From Flammulina velutipes (Eukaryota; Basidiomycota; Agaricomycetes; Agaricales; Physalacriaceae): a stretch of 64,000 nt of DNA. How positions within the stretch are numbered: the stretch's first letter is position 1; the number at the start of each line of letters is the position of its first letter. Position numbers and translations under genes: made by a program. The notes beneath the pieces were generated by a model. That model searched no databases and was not told where the DNA came from. It saw only the letters and a list, made by a program, of their open reading frames with translations. Below are positions 34,512-47,365 of this stretch, one piece after another. The stretch spans positions 558,001 to 622,000 of the forward strand of contig CM022376.1 in assembly GCA_011800155.1 (NCBI GenBank), in the 5' to 3' direction.

Positions 34512-37500
34512 CTAACGTCGTCCCCTATTTAATGCCCAACATATTGCAGTCGTCTGCCGGGATATGCCATATGTCCCCGCAGACAGGTCAAGTGTTGTCA
34601 AATGACAAACAATGTGCTTGGGCTCGATGACGAGCGATTCTGTCGACGGCTCCTGTTCTACGACTGTCGTTTGGAGTGTGGGAAACGAGGGATATGGGGT
34701 CCGACTGAGGTCTTCTGATGGGAGTAGTTCGAGCAGGCGAACGACGAAAAAGGTGCGAACGACATTGAGAAGTGGTGTTTGCCATATATCGTCTATGACA
34801 CCAACACGCGAGCTCTGGTTGTCCATAGGGTCCCGGAACAGTATCGAACTACTTCCAGCATGATTGTGTCGACGGTTGTATGTGCGATCGCCCAGAGTGA
34901 TCTTCTCTAAACGAATGGCGGTACGTGGAAATAGCCAACTGTACGGTTTGCTGAACTCGACATAGCTGTGCCATGGCTGACCTGTGGACTGCAGATACGA
35001 CAAGAGCAGGTTGTATTGGGTATCAGACAGTTGTTTCCCTTTCGCAAGCAGATGGCGAGCTGTAGCGTCGTCAACTGTAGAGGATATGGGGCGTTCAGAA
35101 GGGAAAAGGATTTCGGCAAGCCCCCCCTCAGGCCCGTCGTTTGATTTGAGAGCACAGGTATTCACTTTGAACCGTGCGCGACGACATATCTGCCTGAGCA
35201 TCGTCAGGTCAAGGTCACCTGGATGAAGTAGAATTAGTACAGTCGAATTAAGATGAATAGGAAAACCTACTCGTTCGACCGCTGTGCTTCACTTTCTGGA
35301 ACAATCCATTCATGCGTTCACCTGGGAATTCGCTTAGCGTGGCAACTGGGCCCCAGTATTTGAGAAATAGGCCATAGTGCATAGCGAAATGATGATTTGG
35401 TACGGACGACGCGAAGGGGAAAATGGCTTGGATAGAGGCACGATACGCGACATAGTGTGCCGTATACTTGTCTGCCTCGGCGTTTGATGTCGAATATGAG
35501 GATATGATGTTGGTAGCGGCGACCAGATGGGCGAAGCTACTGAGCAGAGCTTGTTCGCTTGGCCCTTTTCCCCACCATAATTGAGGAAGAACCAACGGGA
35601 AAATGAAAGCGAACAGGACAAGGTATTCGTGAGCTTTGAGTTTCCCGTGGCTAGCTTCACCGAGATTGACTGGAGGTCTGTCTACGCATGTAGGTAGCGT
35701 CACCGATCGTAGACAGGAATGAATGAATGCCATGTCCTCGGGAGAGAAATCAAAGGTAGAAGCTGTTGATAGGTCTTCAAGTTCATCGGCGACATCGTCC
35801 TTAGCAAGATGTTGGATAGGATGGAAATCCGCTTTCGTAGGAGTTTTATCACCGTCGGCAGGTTGGGTCGAGCCAAAATCGCCTTGTGTGGGGGTTTTGT
35901 CTCGGTCTTGCGACATTGTAGTTCCTTTTCGCGGGCGTAGTTTTATCGTAAATTCGGTGTCAGATGCGGACGATGTTGCCGAGTAGGCGTCTGTGTCGTT
36001 GAAATGCTCCTCCCAATCCGAATCCACGGCGGATGTCGCCTCCTCATCCTGCCTCCCCTTTCCCTTCCCCTTTCCCTTCTTCTCTCCCTTCCCCTTCTTC
36101 TCTCTCTTCCCCTTCTTCTCTCCCTTCTTCTTCACTCTTCCAATCCCCCAAAGAACCCGCAGCTGTCGCTGCAGGATGCCCTCCAGCCAGTTGTGCATGT
36201 AGCCCAGCGTAACATGCATAACGGAGTCCCAGTAAGGCAGCCTATGGAGAGGCGACCAGCGAACACCTTCCTCTTGGGAAATCTTCTCCCGCCTGGAAAA
36301 TGTCTCCTCATTGAAGAACCGCTGAGCTTGAGAGCGAACCTTCTTATCGTTCCGCATCTTCCACCTTTCCCAGTCAAGGTCCTCCATCTCGTCTTGCGTG
36401 CATAAGCACCAAGAGCAGAACTTCTTTGCGTTATGACTGTAGTATCCTGCCACCTTCCGTATGGCTGGCAAGTCAGCGATGAGGGGATAATGCGAGCTTG
36501 GACGTTGACGCCTTGGGGATGTAGTGAGGTTGATATTATACGTCCTGGTTCATCGAATTCCTGCACCATAGATACTAAATCATCGACGATGTGGGGAATA
36601 GTATTGATGTCAGGTGAGGATGGGGCGGGAGTCATTCCCACAATGAACACATTCTCAGGGAGAAAGCGAGCCTCTAACGGTAAGTTCATGCAATACATGA
36701 CAATGGCTCCACACGATGCAGTGATACCTAAACATGAATATGGGTGAGTAGGATCGAAAAGAATAAGAACATACTGACCAGATATTTTGTTCGTGTATGG
36801 ATTAAACCAATCGATGTAGAGTCCGAATACGAGGTGATACGGTTGCTTGAGTAGGTACCCACGTAAGCTCTGCCATGCAGGACTATCGCTGATGTCCTGC
36901 ATGAATTCCGGTTGATGAAAACTAGAAGTTTTGCGACAGGACTCTTCGAGGTATTGCACGATTTCTGGACGCGAGAGGAAAAATGAAAGCCAGGCTACGA
37001 AGGACTGGGTGTTGTAGTACGAGCGGGGTACGTAGATGAGTTTTTCGTTCGTATGGCGGGTTTTGTACAAAGGCTCGTTACAGTCACCAGATCTTGGGGA
37101 CTTGCTCCAAGTGCAGATCGCTGTGGGCTTCAGTGCATCTTCTGGTTCTGCGTCGATCAGGAAGTAGCATTTTGGGCAACAGATGGTCCGCTCGATCTGA
37201 ACTTCTCCTATGTCCAGGTTGTTATAGACTGTTCGTATGTCCTGCGGAACATTGACTCCTGCGCCGGATACATCGTGGCCAAGGGCACGGATGGTAGTGC
37301 AGACGGTGATAATGATTGTCGACATAATGAAACCAAGAGCTTTCGCCACACCGTTGACGAGGCTACGACTGGCACCGCCTTCAAGGCTAATCCACGCTAG
37401 AAGAAGGCAGAAAAGGTTGGAAACCGGTGCAAAGACTGTAAATGAATGAGTTAGCATTGCTCTGTATCCAGTGTTTGACTTCCACGCACTTGCAGTCAAG

Positions 37501-37721
37501 TTGACTTTGGTAGGGGTTTGCGTAACATATACCTTCTTCGCTCTTGTGCTTGATGTGTTTTCTTCGCCAGCCTCCCGCTCCCGCTTCCTTTTCTCTTGTT
37601 TGCGAACGTGGTCCCGATGAGTCGACCCAGCAACCCATTTGCCGATCCAAAAGCTGCCGTGTTGGTCGACCCATTTCTCTTTTGAACAGTCCTCGCAACG
37701 ACATAGGGTTCTTCCCTTCAT
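34512..37721 (-). pseudogene. Tnp2 (CACTA-like) transposase, frameshifted
   Basis: Tnp2 enzymes mobilise CACTA-type DNA transposons by cut-and-paste. The start at 37721 gives MKGRTLCRCEDCSKEKWVDQ with the N-terminal C-x-C-x2-C. Family motifs follow in order: RTVYNNLDIG...CCPKCY, GLYIDWFNPYTNKIS, GITASCGAIVMYCMNLPLEARF, then IADLPAIRKVAGYYSHNAKK with FCSWC, RLPYWDSVMHVTLGYMHNW, and a C-terminal SEFPGERMNGLFQKVKHSGR block. In-frame or linking introns with good ends are at 37436-37489, 36728-36778 and 35219-35270. Between IIP and IADLP the frame shifts by one base at a GGGG run (36483-36486, plus strand). No intron can fix this, so a base was lost in the gene or in the assembly. A Lys/Gly-rich tract (36040-36150) and an acidic insert separate the conserved halves. 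Confidence 0.8.
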
Positions 37722-38060
37722 CCGGACGCGTAGAGGGGAGAGGAATGTCTCGCGATGGAATGCAGGTGAAAGCAAGGATGAAAGACAGGAGGAGAGCGAC
37801 ACGGTCGGGGCGTGCACACGGGGGCGACACCGCCTCATGTAAATGTACGTAGGGAACTGATGGATCTAGCTGTATCTATATGAAGGCAGAAAGGCATGTT
37901 TGTAATTAATGGCTTGCAGTTGGCAGAAACGTCTTTACGAGAAACCAGATTTGCACATTTGTATGTATGTATGTATAAATATGTTGAGAAGTCCTATATA
38001 GCAAGCGTCACTATTCCTTTCTTTTACTCCCGTTATGAGGGAGCTTAGTAGCTGGTTGCT

Positions 38061-41000
38061 TCATTCTCCAGACACATCCGGGTCCACATCGTCCACATCC
38101 ATCGATGGACCATCCGTACCAGTGCTTCCAGGCAGACCATCCATCCCAGTCTCCGCGTCATTGTTTCCCGACGGGCCATCCACGCCCGTCGACAGACCGT
38201 CCATCTCAGCATCAGCATCAGTGTTCCCGGTCTCCGCACCAGTGTTTCCAAACTGCCCGTCCATATCCATTGACGGACCATCCGTCTCTGCAGCAGCACC
38301 AGTGTTCCCGGCCTCCGCGCCAGTGTTTCCAAACTGCCCGTCCATATCCATTAACGGACCATCCGTCTCTGCGCCAGTGCTTCCAGGCAGACCATCTATC
38401 CCAGTCTCCGCGTCGTTATTTCCCGACGGACCGTCCATCTCAGCATCAGCACCAGTGTTCCCGGTCTCCGTGCCAGTGTTTCCAAACTGCCCGTCCATAT
38501 CCATCAATGGACCATCCGTCTCTGCAGCAGCACCAATGTTCCCTGTCTCCGCGCCATTGTTTCCCGATGGGCCATACACGTCCGTCGAGGGACCGTCCAT
38601 CTCAGCACCAGCGCCAGTGTTTCCAGATGGGCCATCCACATTGATCTCGTCGATATTTTCAGGCTCGGTCGACATGAGTCGTGTTCGTTTCCTCGTCGGG
38701 CTGGGCGGAGTCTGCCTTGAACGCTTGGACCTGGAGGTGCTCTGTTCCTTCTCCGGGGAGGGAGGAAATAGGCGGGAGTTGGCGACAACCCGGTCAAATT
38801 CTTCACTCAACACAGGGGGTCTCGGTTTTCGAAACTTTCCCGCACGGAGTTTTTCAAGGACCTGAAGCGCAGGATTCGAAGACGGTGAGCCCGAAGATTT
38901 GTGATCTCCAGTAGGGCTTGATGAAGGAGATGAAGCTGAAGAATATGATCCTCCGCGTCCGCGTCTGGGACGCGAACGAGATCCCGAAGCTGGAGATCCT
39001 CCGCGCCCGTATCCTAGAATGCAGTATTAGAGTCGAAGCTAATACAAGAAGACAGTCACGTACCAAGAGCAGTGCCAGTGCCTTGGATTGGAGAATGACG
39101 CTCTGTGTGATTGTAATTTGAGTATAAACGTGGACCAATTTTGACGAGCATACCTCTAGATGCCAGCAGCTGCTTTTGACGTACAGCGACAGCTTCAGCT
39201 GCGAGACTTCCGGCATCCACAACAACGGGCCGAGGAACAGGCGAACGTTTACCGAGAGGACGTCCAACAGGGTGAATATTTGTGCGACCTCTTTTCCCGC
39301 TGATGCCTTCGCCTTTTGCGTGCCGCTGGATGGAGGCAGCCAACTCTTCTGTAAAGAGTGTATCTGCGCTAGGCGGCGTGATTGGGGAGGAGGCACGTGG
39401 AGGAGACGGTAGTGAAGGTGGTGGCAATGACGGACGAGGAGTGCTTGGAGGAGGCGGTAGTGTTGCATCTAATGAAGAAATTCATGTTAATCAACGTCGA
39501 TACGACTTGATAGGAACATACATACCAGGCCGTGTGCTGGTGGGCGTCCGCTGTTTGTCGTCGTCGTCTAAGAGTTTTATCAGATTGAATGATGAACAGA
39601 CATTAGTTAATTACCCGCTGGCAATTTCGTTTCCGTTTCTGGAATCATATTCTCCGGTGGTTCGTCGTCAACTAAAATACTCGAATTAAACCATGAAGAA
39701 TGATAGTGATAGTGAGTGGTTACTTACCCGCTGGCAATTTCGTTTCCGTTTCTGGAATCACATTCTCCGGTGGTTCGTCGTCAACTAAAATACTCGAATT
39801 AAACCATGAAGAATGATAGTGATAGTGAGTGGTTACTTACCCGCTGGCAATTTCGTTTCACTCAAAGGAGGACGAGCATCCGATACACCGTCATCAACTT
39901 TGAAATTCACTTCAATCCAGCAAGAAAGAACAACGGAGTAGTCACTTACCTGTTCGCAATGACATTAATGGAGGAGTAGGGGTCACAGACTCCGGTATAC
40001 TTTCGCCATCTAAGCCTCAAATTAATTGATGAAAATGAATGAAGGGTAATTACTTACACGATGACAGTCTCTTGAGCTCTGGGGGAGTAGAATCCGGTAT
40101 ATCGTTGTCAGCTAAAATATTCGGATTAATCGATAAAGGATGGATTGCAATTAATTGCGTACCAGATTGCGATTCATCATCATCTGGAGGACGCAGTGCA
40201 TCATCGACTAAAAGATTCGTGATTAATCGGAAGAAAGAAGTAGATTGTGTTGCTTACCCATGCGCGCACTACTCGTAGGAGACGATGGCAAGAAAAGTGG
40301 TTGAACAACTTCAGGTTTTGCGTTCAAAGAAGCGAGGCGACGTTGCTCTCCATACCAAGATTCCCGATACGACATATCAGATGTAGAACGTCGATTCTTT
40401 TTCTCGGCGACCTCCCTGTCATACGCTGCAGTGCCCCTGTAGTTTGGAACGGGCTTTGGCCTGTTTTTCCTTGGGGGAGGGATGGGTTCTTCGAAAGGCG
40501 GGAGTTCAAGCTGTTCCACGCGTCGTTGCTTGTTCTGGAGTCCCGGAAGCACTTTCTTTGCGTCCGAAAGTTCTCTGTCTAGCTGAGCGCCAACGCTAAG
40601 CCCGTCATCATCGCTTCCACCTTTTTCCCTGGGTTCGGATTCGACATCGCCTGCGCCTTTGCCTTTCTCGCTGGGCTCGAACGCGGATGTGCTCCCATTG
40701 GACATGAGCCCGGACTCATCCTCGTCCTCCTCGCTGGACGCATGCCCTTCCACTTCGCTGGGCTCGTACTCAGACTCAGACTCGTTCTCATCTTCGTCCT
40801 CACTTTTCCCGCTTGGCATGAACTCCAACTCGTCTTCGTCCTCCCGTCTGGGCTCGTTCTCGTTTTTCCCGCTAGTCTGGTGCTTGAACTTGAACTTCAC
40901 CGTGTCTCCATCCTCGTCTTCCATTTCAGCCGTGACAGGCGGCGGAATGGGATAAGACGCTGTGAATGCCGTTGGCGCGAAGGGTGGTGAACGGGAGGCG

Positions 41001-43336
41001 GGCGCCTGGCTCTGCTGTTCCTGCCTACGGCGCTGCAAAAACCTCTCGCGACGCCTCTTGTCGTTGAGGTCCCAAGCACGTTGCTCTTTCTTGTACTTCT
41101 TTGAACTCCGCATCATCTCATTGTCCAGCCATCTCTGCTCTTGCTGCAGCCGCGCCAGCTTCAACTACTGTAGCTCCGACTCCAGCTGACGTCGCCGTCT
41201 CCTCCATTCGTCCAATTGATGGTCCAAAGTATCTTGATCCTCTTGCAGCTTCCGTTTCGCTGACTCGATTTGTCTCGGATGCGAACCCTCGAAGGATTTT
41301 GCCATATTCTGCAGATCTTCACTTTGTAGATCTAAATTCTCTGACTGTAATTTAGCATCTCGGATCTTGGAGCGCAGCAATCTTTCTTCTCTATCCAGCT
41401 CGTCACGATTTGTAGGCTGCGTTGGCGGTGGCGTAGGTGGCATTGGAGGTGAGCGCCGTTTCTGGGATGGCCGCGGAGGATCGAATGGGGTGGCAGGAGG
41501 AGTCGGAGAGTCCATACGCACATCTGGATCCTCAAATGGAGACTGACGGGGAACATGCGATGAGACCCCCGTTCCGGTAGAGGACTCCGGCTTGCTCGTC
41601 TGAGCCAGATTTGGGTCAGATCGAGGAGGATCCATGTCGACGTCTTCATCATGAGCCTGTGTAGGTGCAGACGCGGACGTTGACTGGCCCTTTTGAGTCG
41701 GTTTGGGGGCAGATTGCTGTTGCTTGGGGCGAGGCTGAGGTGTTTCGAAGGAAGACAGGGGAACACCGTGACGCGAGTGGTTCGGGAGGGGCGGTGAAGG
41801 GGCCATCCCAGGTTTACAGTATGGTTTGTGGGCCGGGTAGTCAGCCACAGCACACTTCCTGCTGCAGTACCAAGGCTTGACATAGCGGTCACACTTACCG
41901 CCGCCTAATTAGGGAAGAAATAAGCAATCGTCATCGACTTGCTAGAAAACTTACATGTTTTCAGGACCCCCTTTTGTTCCGGCACTTGCCTACAATTTGC
42001 ACACATGTACACGAACCGTAGCTTCTCGGTCGGGGGTAGAGTGTATCCTACGAACAGTGGCCTAGGTGCATTTGGTGGCACTGAAGGTCCCCGTGGTTCT
42101 TGGCTAGGTTCGGGAACATTCGATGGACCCGTAGGAGGGGAGGATGTGGCTGGAGAAGCCTTCGGAGGAGGATGTGGCTTGGGAGTGGTACCTGCCGGCG
42201 AGGAAGAGGAAGCTGGAGGAGCTTTCGGAGGAGCTTTCGGAGGAGCTTTCGGAGGAGGCTGTGATTTAGGAGGATTTGTTGTGATCCCAGGTGCACCTGC
42301 TGGTTTAAAGGAAGGAACCTTGGGAGGGGGAGCCGGCTGTGACTTGGGAGTAGCACCTGCCTGCGAAGAAGAGGAAGCTTTCGGAGGCTGTGATTTAGGA
42401 TGCTTGGATGTAAAAGAAGGTGCACCTGCTGGCTTAAAGGAATGGGCCGTCGCAGGAGGTGGCTGGGGAGCATTTGGTGTACCTGTCGCCGTAGAGGAGG
42501 AAGGGGAGTTTTGAGGTTGCTCATCGTGCGGAGGGGAAGGCGCAGAAGGGGCGTCTTGCAATTCCTCGTTCTTCCAGCTCTCAAACATTGCATTGCAAAA
42601 ATTATGCACTCGTTCCTTCGCAGCTAATTCTCCATCATCGTCCTCTCCTCTCGCCGGCTTCTTTCTTTTTGTTTTCCGCTTCCCATATCAGCCATAGGAT
42701 CGTGACCGTTGGCTTTCATTTGTCGCATCTCCTCTGGCGTCGGAAAAACGTACAACGCCCGCTTCTCGTCCCCGTATTTAGACAAGAACGCTGACGGTGA
42801 CATAGTCTTCCAATCACCGCTGGCGGCATCAGTCTGAAGACGCTTAATTGTAGGGAGCGCCACAGGCGAGTTTCTCCATCGGGCACGTTCGAAAGGAGGG
42901 AGCTCATTGAAATGAACTGGATCCCAAAAGTCGAGAGGAACCCCATCCCCCGGCGAAGGATCGCCTGATAACCTGACATCGATCATAGGTACATCGCTTG
43001 GCCATTCCACGCGTTTTTCGTGTTTCGCAAAACGAATGCCCGTCCGCGCCCTTCTCTGCATATCCTCTAGCATGCGGATGAACCACGAAGCAGCGGCGTC
43101 GCGGTTTGGCTTTGGTTTGCAGTACCGAATCGGTTCATCTTCATCTTCCATTCGCTCGTCTTCAGACGTCGCTTGAGGGCTACCAACTAGGGCGACGAGC
43201 TCTGGCGAATATCCTTGCTTTCCGGCGAAAGATTCTCGGTGCTGAGCAAGCTGCAGCACAGTCAGTTAGACGAAATGGATTGATGTAGGAGCCAACGTAC
43301 CCGTGCGCGAAAGGTTTGCGCGGCATTCGCACGCGC
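38061..43336 (-). pseudogene. Decayed MYND zinc-finger gene with micro-exons
   Basis: Transcription runs from 43336 to 38061. Exons: 43301-43336 (cut by an LTR), 41955-43250, 40258-41904, seven small exons between 40207 and 39526, 39064-39468 and 38061-39013. The protein layout is a conserved N-terminal domain, Pro-rich repeats, and a MYND-type finger spanning the 41905-41954 intron (CANC...C-GGK-C...WYCSRKC...HKPYC). Then come a coiled-coil Arg/Glu/Gln region, acidic stretches, the micro-exon array, a GRPLGKRSP basic block and a C-terminal repeat rich in DGPS/GNTGAE. Three defects are present: one base lost in a CCC run at 42684-42686, an in-frame TAG at 41165-41167 (ELQ-stop-LKL), and loss of the 5' end at the LTR. 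MYND fingers bind proline-rich partners in transcription repressors. The role here is unknown. Confidence 0.75.
39526..40207 (-). other. Array of seven symmetric phase-1 micro-exons
   Basis: The exons are 40163-40207 (45 nt), 40058-40111 (54), 39950-40009 (60), 39841-39897 (57), 39728-39784 (57), 39615-39671 (57) and 39526-39567 (42). All lengths are multiples of 3. All flanking introns (47-56 nt) are phase 1, and each exon starts with an Asp/Glu-rich peptide. The 113 bp exon-plus-intron units 39615-39727 and 39728-39840 are identical except for one C/T difference, a very recent tandem duplication. Confidence 0.8.
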
Positions 43337-45032
43337 TGATGAGCAGTGCAAAAGAACACCACCAAATCACACACACACACACACACTAACAAGTAGTCGT
43401 GGAAATGCAAGTCCGCTTTGATAGCGGGTCTGCTTTTAATTGTTTAGAGTTCGATGAACTGGTCTTTGGGGTTTCGGGAAGGTATGGGGGTTCGATTGCA
43501 ATGGTTCAAAATGTATAACAAGTTCGAGGGGTAACAGGGATCTGATCTTTAGTTGAAAACTAGAGGCCAACAAGAGTCACAGGCCGATTGGGATGCGTGA
43601 GGCAGACTTAATAAAGCTCCAACCGGTCCGTCAATCTTCAACCACGCTAAGAGGTCTGCGTCCAGATACCCTGGTATCTATCTAGTGCTCTAAGACTCAA
43701 CGGACTCTGTCCGCGGCTTAAAACGATAGCTTAGCTGCAGTCTAAACCACACTCAATGGGGACTGGGTTTTCCAATCAGATTCTTTCAAGTGGTTAGATG
43801 ACTGTTCTGAGACAGCGCCGGGAACGTCGATGGCACAGGCAATGGCTAGACTTCAATTACTCAAAGTAGCTCCAATGGCTCTAAGTTCCTTTTGCTTTCA
43901 GATTCAAAGTCACCTATGTGACAGAACTTCTATTCAATCCTATCGAGCTAACCGACGGTAAATACTGCTTTGTGGGCTGCGTCTACTGGGGGTCTAAACT
44001 AGTTTACAGTATGCTAACGAGCGTATTATATAGGTATTTCTAAAGAGCGTGACTAAAGCTGGTTTACTGTATTTTACCCGCCACAGGAGCGGCCGCCACG
44101 TTGGCGGGCCCCGTGAACCTCGTTGTGCCCTGGGCCATATGGCCTTCATCATTCTTAGCCAGGTATTTGTCCTGGATGCACCCAATGAGGAGTGGCGTAC
44201 CGCGCGGGTACACAGCTCCTGAGTGATCCAAGGTCAGCTGGCATGCTTGTTCCATGTGTATCTCTCCATTCTTAGGCGATCCGCGCGGGCCTTCAATTAG
44301 CATCCGCATGGTCCCTGTTGCCTTGTGTTTTTCCTCTCTCGATAGAGAGGCCTTATTTCCAATAATGCCCCGCCCAGGAATCGGGCCCGTCGTGTTGGCG
44401 GCTCAACTCCTAGGTGGGTCCTACAGTGCCTCTGGCGCTTCATATCCAGAGCCCGAATGCTATCCAACAGAGGGACTTGGGTTTCTGTGCTCGATCTGGG
44501 AGATCTGCCCGATCTGGATTATATTGATGAGATCCAGGGAGTCAGAGCGTGATTCAGGAATAAGGTTTACTTCCCCTGAGATCATGACTCATGACGCAAC
44601 ATGCCTTTGATGGATTCGATGGTCGATCTCCGTCCTCTGCGTTTTGGGTGGCTAAGTCCGTCCAAGTGTGGCGGGTGGTTCGCGAACTGTCCTTGGAAGA
44701 GTGGGATCCTTATTTCTAAGTACCCGACACAATGGCGGGTGCAAGACTGAGTACTGGTTTTATTGATCGACCCAAGTCGAGTTACTTGTATTGTAGTTTT
44801 AGGTTCCTCCCGCTTCGAGAGCGGGGTCGATTGCCTGGCTGAACCAGTGCCTGACTTCAAGGTTCCAAGGATGAGTCCCAGTAACAAGGACCTTCTCCGT
44901 ACTGCTAGCCTGGTGTGGAGTGGTATATTCCGTCCATAATGCCTTCTTCCTATGTCCATTCTGCCTGGTTTGCCTTGTACCAAATCGCAAAATATGGGGT
45001 CTTTGCCCATCCAAATATTACAAGGCGTATCA
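43337..45032 (-). repeat. 3' LTR of Gypsy-1 (1,696 bp)
   Basis: The ends are TGATGAGC and CGTATCA. The first 664 bp are nearly identical to 63341-64000. The whole block is a diverged match to the reverse complement of 57469-59210: shared stretches include CACACACTAACAAGT, GGGGTAACAGGGATCTGATC and, at the other end, AAATCGCAAA-ATGGGGTCTTT. It contains a CCGCT-TTGAT-AGCGG hairpin at 43413-43427 and GC-rich inverted repeats at about 44079-44120. Confidence 0.8.
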
Positions 45033-45041
45033 TCTCCCCTT
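45033..45041 (-). other. Polypurine tract next to the 3' LTR
   Basis: Read on the minus strand, AAGGGGAGA directly abuts the LTR end. This is the expected primer site for plus-strand DNA synthesis in LTR elements. The same 16 nt (TCTCCCCTTGACTTAT) recurs at 48752-48767. Confidence 0.65.
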
Positions 45042-45259
45042 GACTTATTTGATGTCGTCCCCGACATCCTCTGCCTTCTACCTTTGGTAGAGTACAGGGT
45101 CATCGTATAACTCCAGATTTGGATTCCTCTTAGATCGACCCGATTCTGAAGCGGGCCCGATCTGATTATTCTAAGTCCTGGCTTAAAAGCTGTTGTAGGC
45201 GCGCCGCTTCGTTGGCGCGTCCACTACAACTCTTATCCAACTTCTGTCTTTTCTGCATA

Positions 45260-46882
45260 ATGGCTCCTCCTAAAACCCCGCACTGGACTACTATTCGCCC
45301 ACTGCTGGCAGTCGATCCAGTGACCGTTGCGCCTGAGGTTACGCAGTTTCGTGCGGAGCTGGGACCCGCTATCTCTGAGTTCATCATGAACTACGCGGTC
45401 CCCACTCATGTCGAGGGTGTCATCAAGGACGCGATCGAACAACTTTCTGGACCGATTATGGCCATCGTTCGTTCGTCTAACATGCCGGGTATCGCTCTGG
45501 AAGCCCGCGTGGACTCTCTCGATCGCTTCTTTCCCAAGTTATTGGTGAGTGCCTTTATTCTTCCATGTTCGTGCGCGTCTAACCCAAGTTAGGTTGTTAA
45601 CCTATCTTTGGCTAATCGCACGACCGCTACCGCGACGGCTGAAATCCATTCATTCTTTCATAACGTTCGCAACTGGCTAGCTTGCTACCTGCTGGAGTTG
45701 GGGGTTAATCCTCAACTCCCGCGGATTAATCTTGCTGGCGTGTTCACGCCTCTTACGGCTGTCACTAGTCGACACACCGACTTCATAGCGCCTAAGTTGC
45801 CCGACTTTCACCCTTTGCACTTCAACCAGCGGTCCTTTAACTCGAAAGGAAAAGGACCCGCTAAGGAGGCGGCTCCAAAAGTCGACATTCCTAAGGATCC
45901 TCCCAAGAGCAAGCCTGCTGCTAAGAAGGTACGCTATTGTTTCCTTACTGTGTTTCTGGTTTCTAAGTCGTTTTCCCAGGGTGGAAAGACGGTTAAGTCA
46001 CCAGCGGTGATCGATGAGAAGTTGGAGGCCGTTGGGGAAGCGGCTATGCCTCCTCCTGAGGACTGTGGTAAGTTCCCCTTCTCCAACTTTCACAATTCTG
46101 TGTTTTAACCCCGACGCCTTCTCTTTCGCTAAGATATGGACGACGGTCTGTCTGAATCCGATCTTGCTTCGGACGACGTGAGCTTATTTCACGATTTTTC
46201 TAGACTTGGACTCGTTGACAGTCCCCTTGCAGGATTTATCCATTATCGACGGCAACGGTGTTACTGGTACCGACTTGGTTCCTCTCGAGGTAATGTCTTC
46301 GACTCGGGCTGATTTTCTACTTTGGGCGCTGACTTGTTCATAGTCGCCTCCCTCGGACTCGAAGCGCACGGTATTTTACCTTCCCTACGCGTTCGTCCCA
46401 GGTATGCTGACTTCTTCCCGGGAATACCAGAAGGCCTTAGACATTCTGGGTTCTTCCGTGAACTTCGTCGAACCTGCTCCCGCCGCTCATAAGCGCAAGG
46501 CTACTGCCAGAACTCTAGTCGTCCCCGGAAGAGTCCTAAGCCTTCGTCTTTCCATATCGACCAGGCTTTCCTGGACCAGCTTGCTGGAGGTAAGCTTGTT
46601 GTCTTAGTCTCGATGTACACCCGCTAACTTGGCGGGTCCGCTTTGTTAGCGGGTCCTATTATTCAGAGCTATGCCTCGTCGGTCGTTCGCGTGCTCAAGC
46701 AGGTTAATCGCCTTGCCGAGCTCGACGAGTTCCCTCGTGAGGCTAGCGCTTCACTTTTGTCGACGGAGCAGTCCTACCGCTTGGACTTGGTTCGGATCTT
46801 GAACCATGTCCACGGTGAGATCCAGGCTTTCAATCGTACCAAGGATCTGTATGTAGGCACCGTGAAGTCCTTGCTAGACTAG
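45260..46882 (+). CDS. Antisense accessory gene A of Gypsy-1
   Basis: This is a spliced gene on the strand opposite to pol. Exons are 45260-45544, 45593-45928, 45980-46067, 46134-46177, 46233-46289, 46344-46591 and 46651-46882, and the introns (48-66 nt) have good ends. The product begins MAPPKTPHWTTIRPLLAVDP, has a helical N-terminal region, a Lys/Pro linker, short acidic exons and a helical C-terminal end ...RTKDLYVGTVKSLLD. The frame shifts by one base near 46527-46533 (the coding sense resumes as SPKPSSFHIDQAF), so this copy may be defective. A CCCGCTAAC...GTTAGCGGG inverted repeat (46620-46653) overlaps the last 3' splice site. I recognise no domain. Confidence 0.6.
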
Positions 46883-47365
46883 TCTCCACTTCGATTTGGA
46901 CATTCCGCTGTAGATCCCTCAATACTCTTTCCGTGATCTGTAGTTCGTTGGGCACGTCCCTGTTGCAGCTAGTTACTGTATTCCCTCTTTAGTTCATCAT
47001 TCGCCTCGTAACTAGACTCTAAATTTGCAATATGTTTTGCCTCATGTCCCGCTGTGCCACCAACTGAATCTACACGATAGAGTTCCTGTCCGCCATGTTG
47101 GCGGGGCCTAATTTTCGTCCTTGACCCGTTTTGATAGCGGGTGGTCAAGTCCCTGCGCATATCCTGGTGGAAGGGCACTCGGTGGTGTCCATCCGCACCC
47201 TCTAGGTCGTTGTATTGGCAATACTACTCAGCGTAGCCGTGTGGTAAGGCCTTGCCTCATTGCATTCGATGGCCGTTGCGGATCCGTTTGTTATTGCGGG
47301 GCCCGATAGTATAGCGGGCGCGCACCTTTATAAACTCGCAACGTCCTCTCGAATCCTTATCCAAC

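Noticed and set aside
35993..36202. Pyrimidine tract read as a Pro/Phe-rich plus-strand gene
   Set aside because: It is the complement of the Lys/Gly-rich insert of the Tnp2 transposase.
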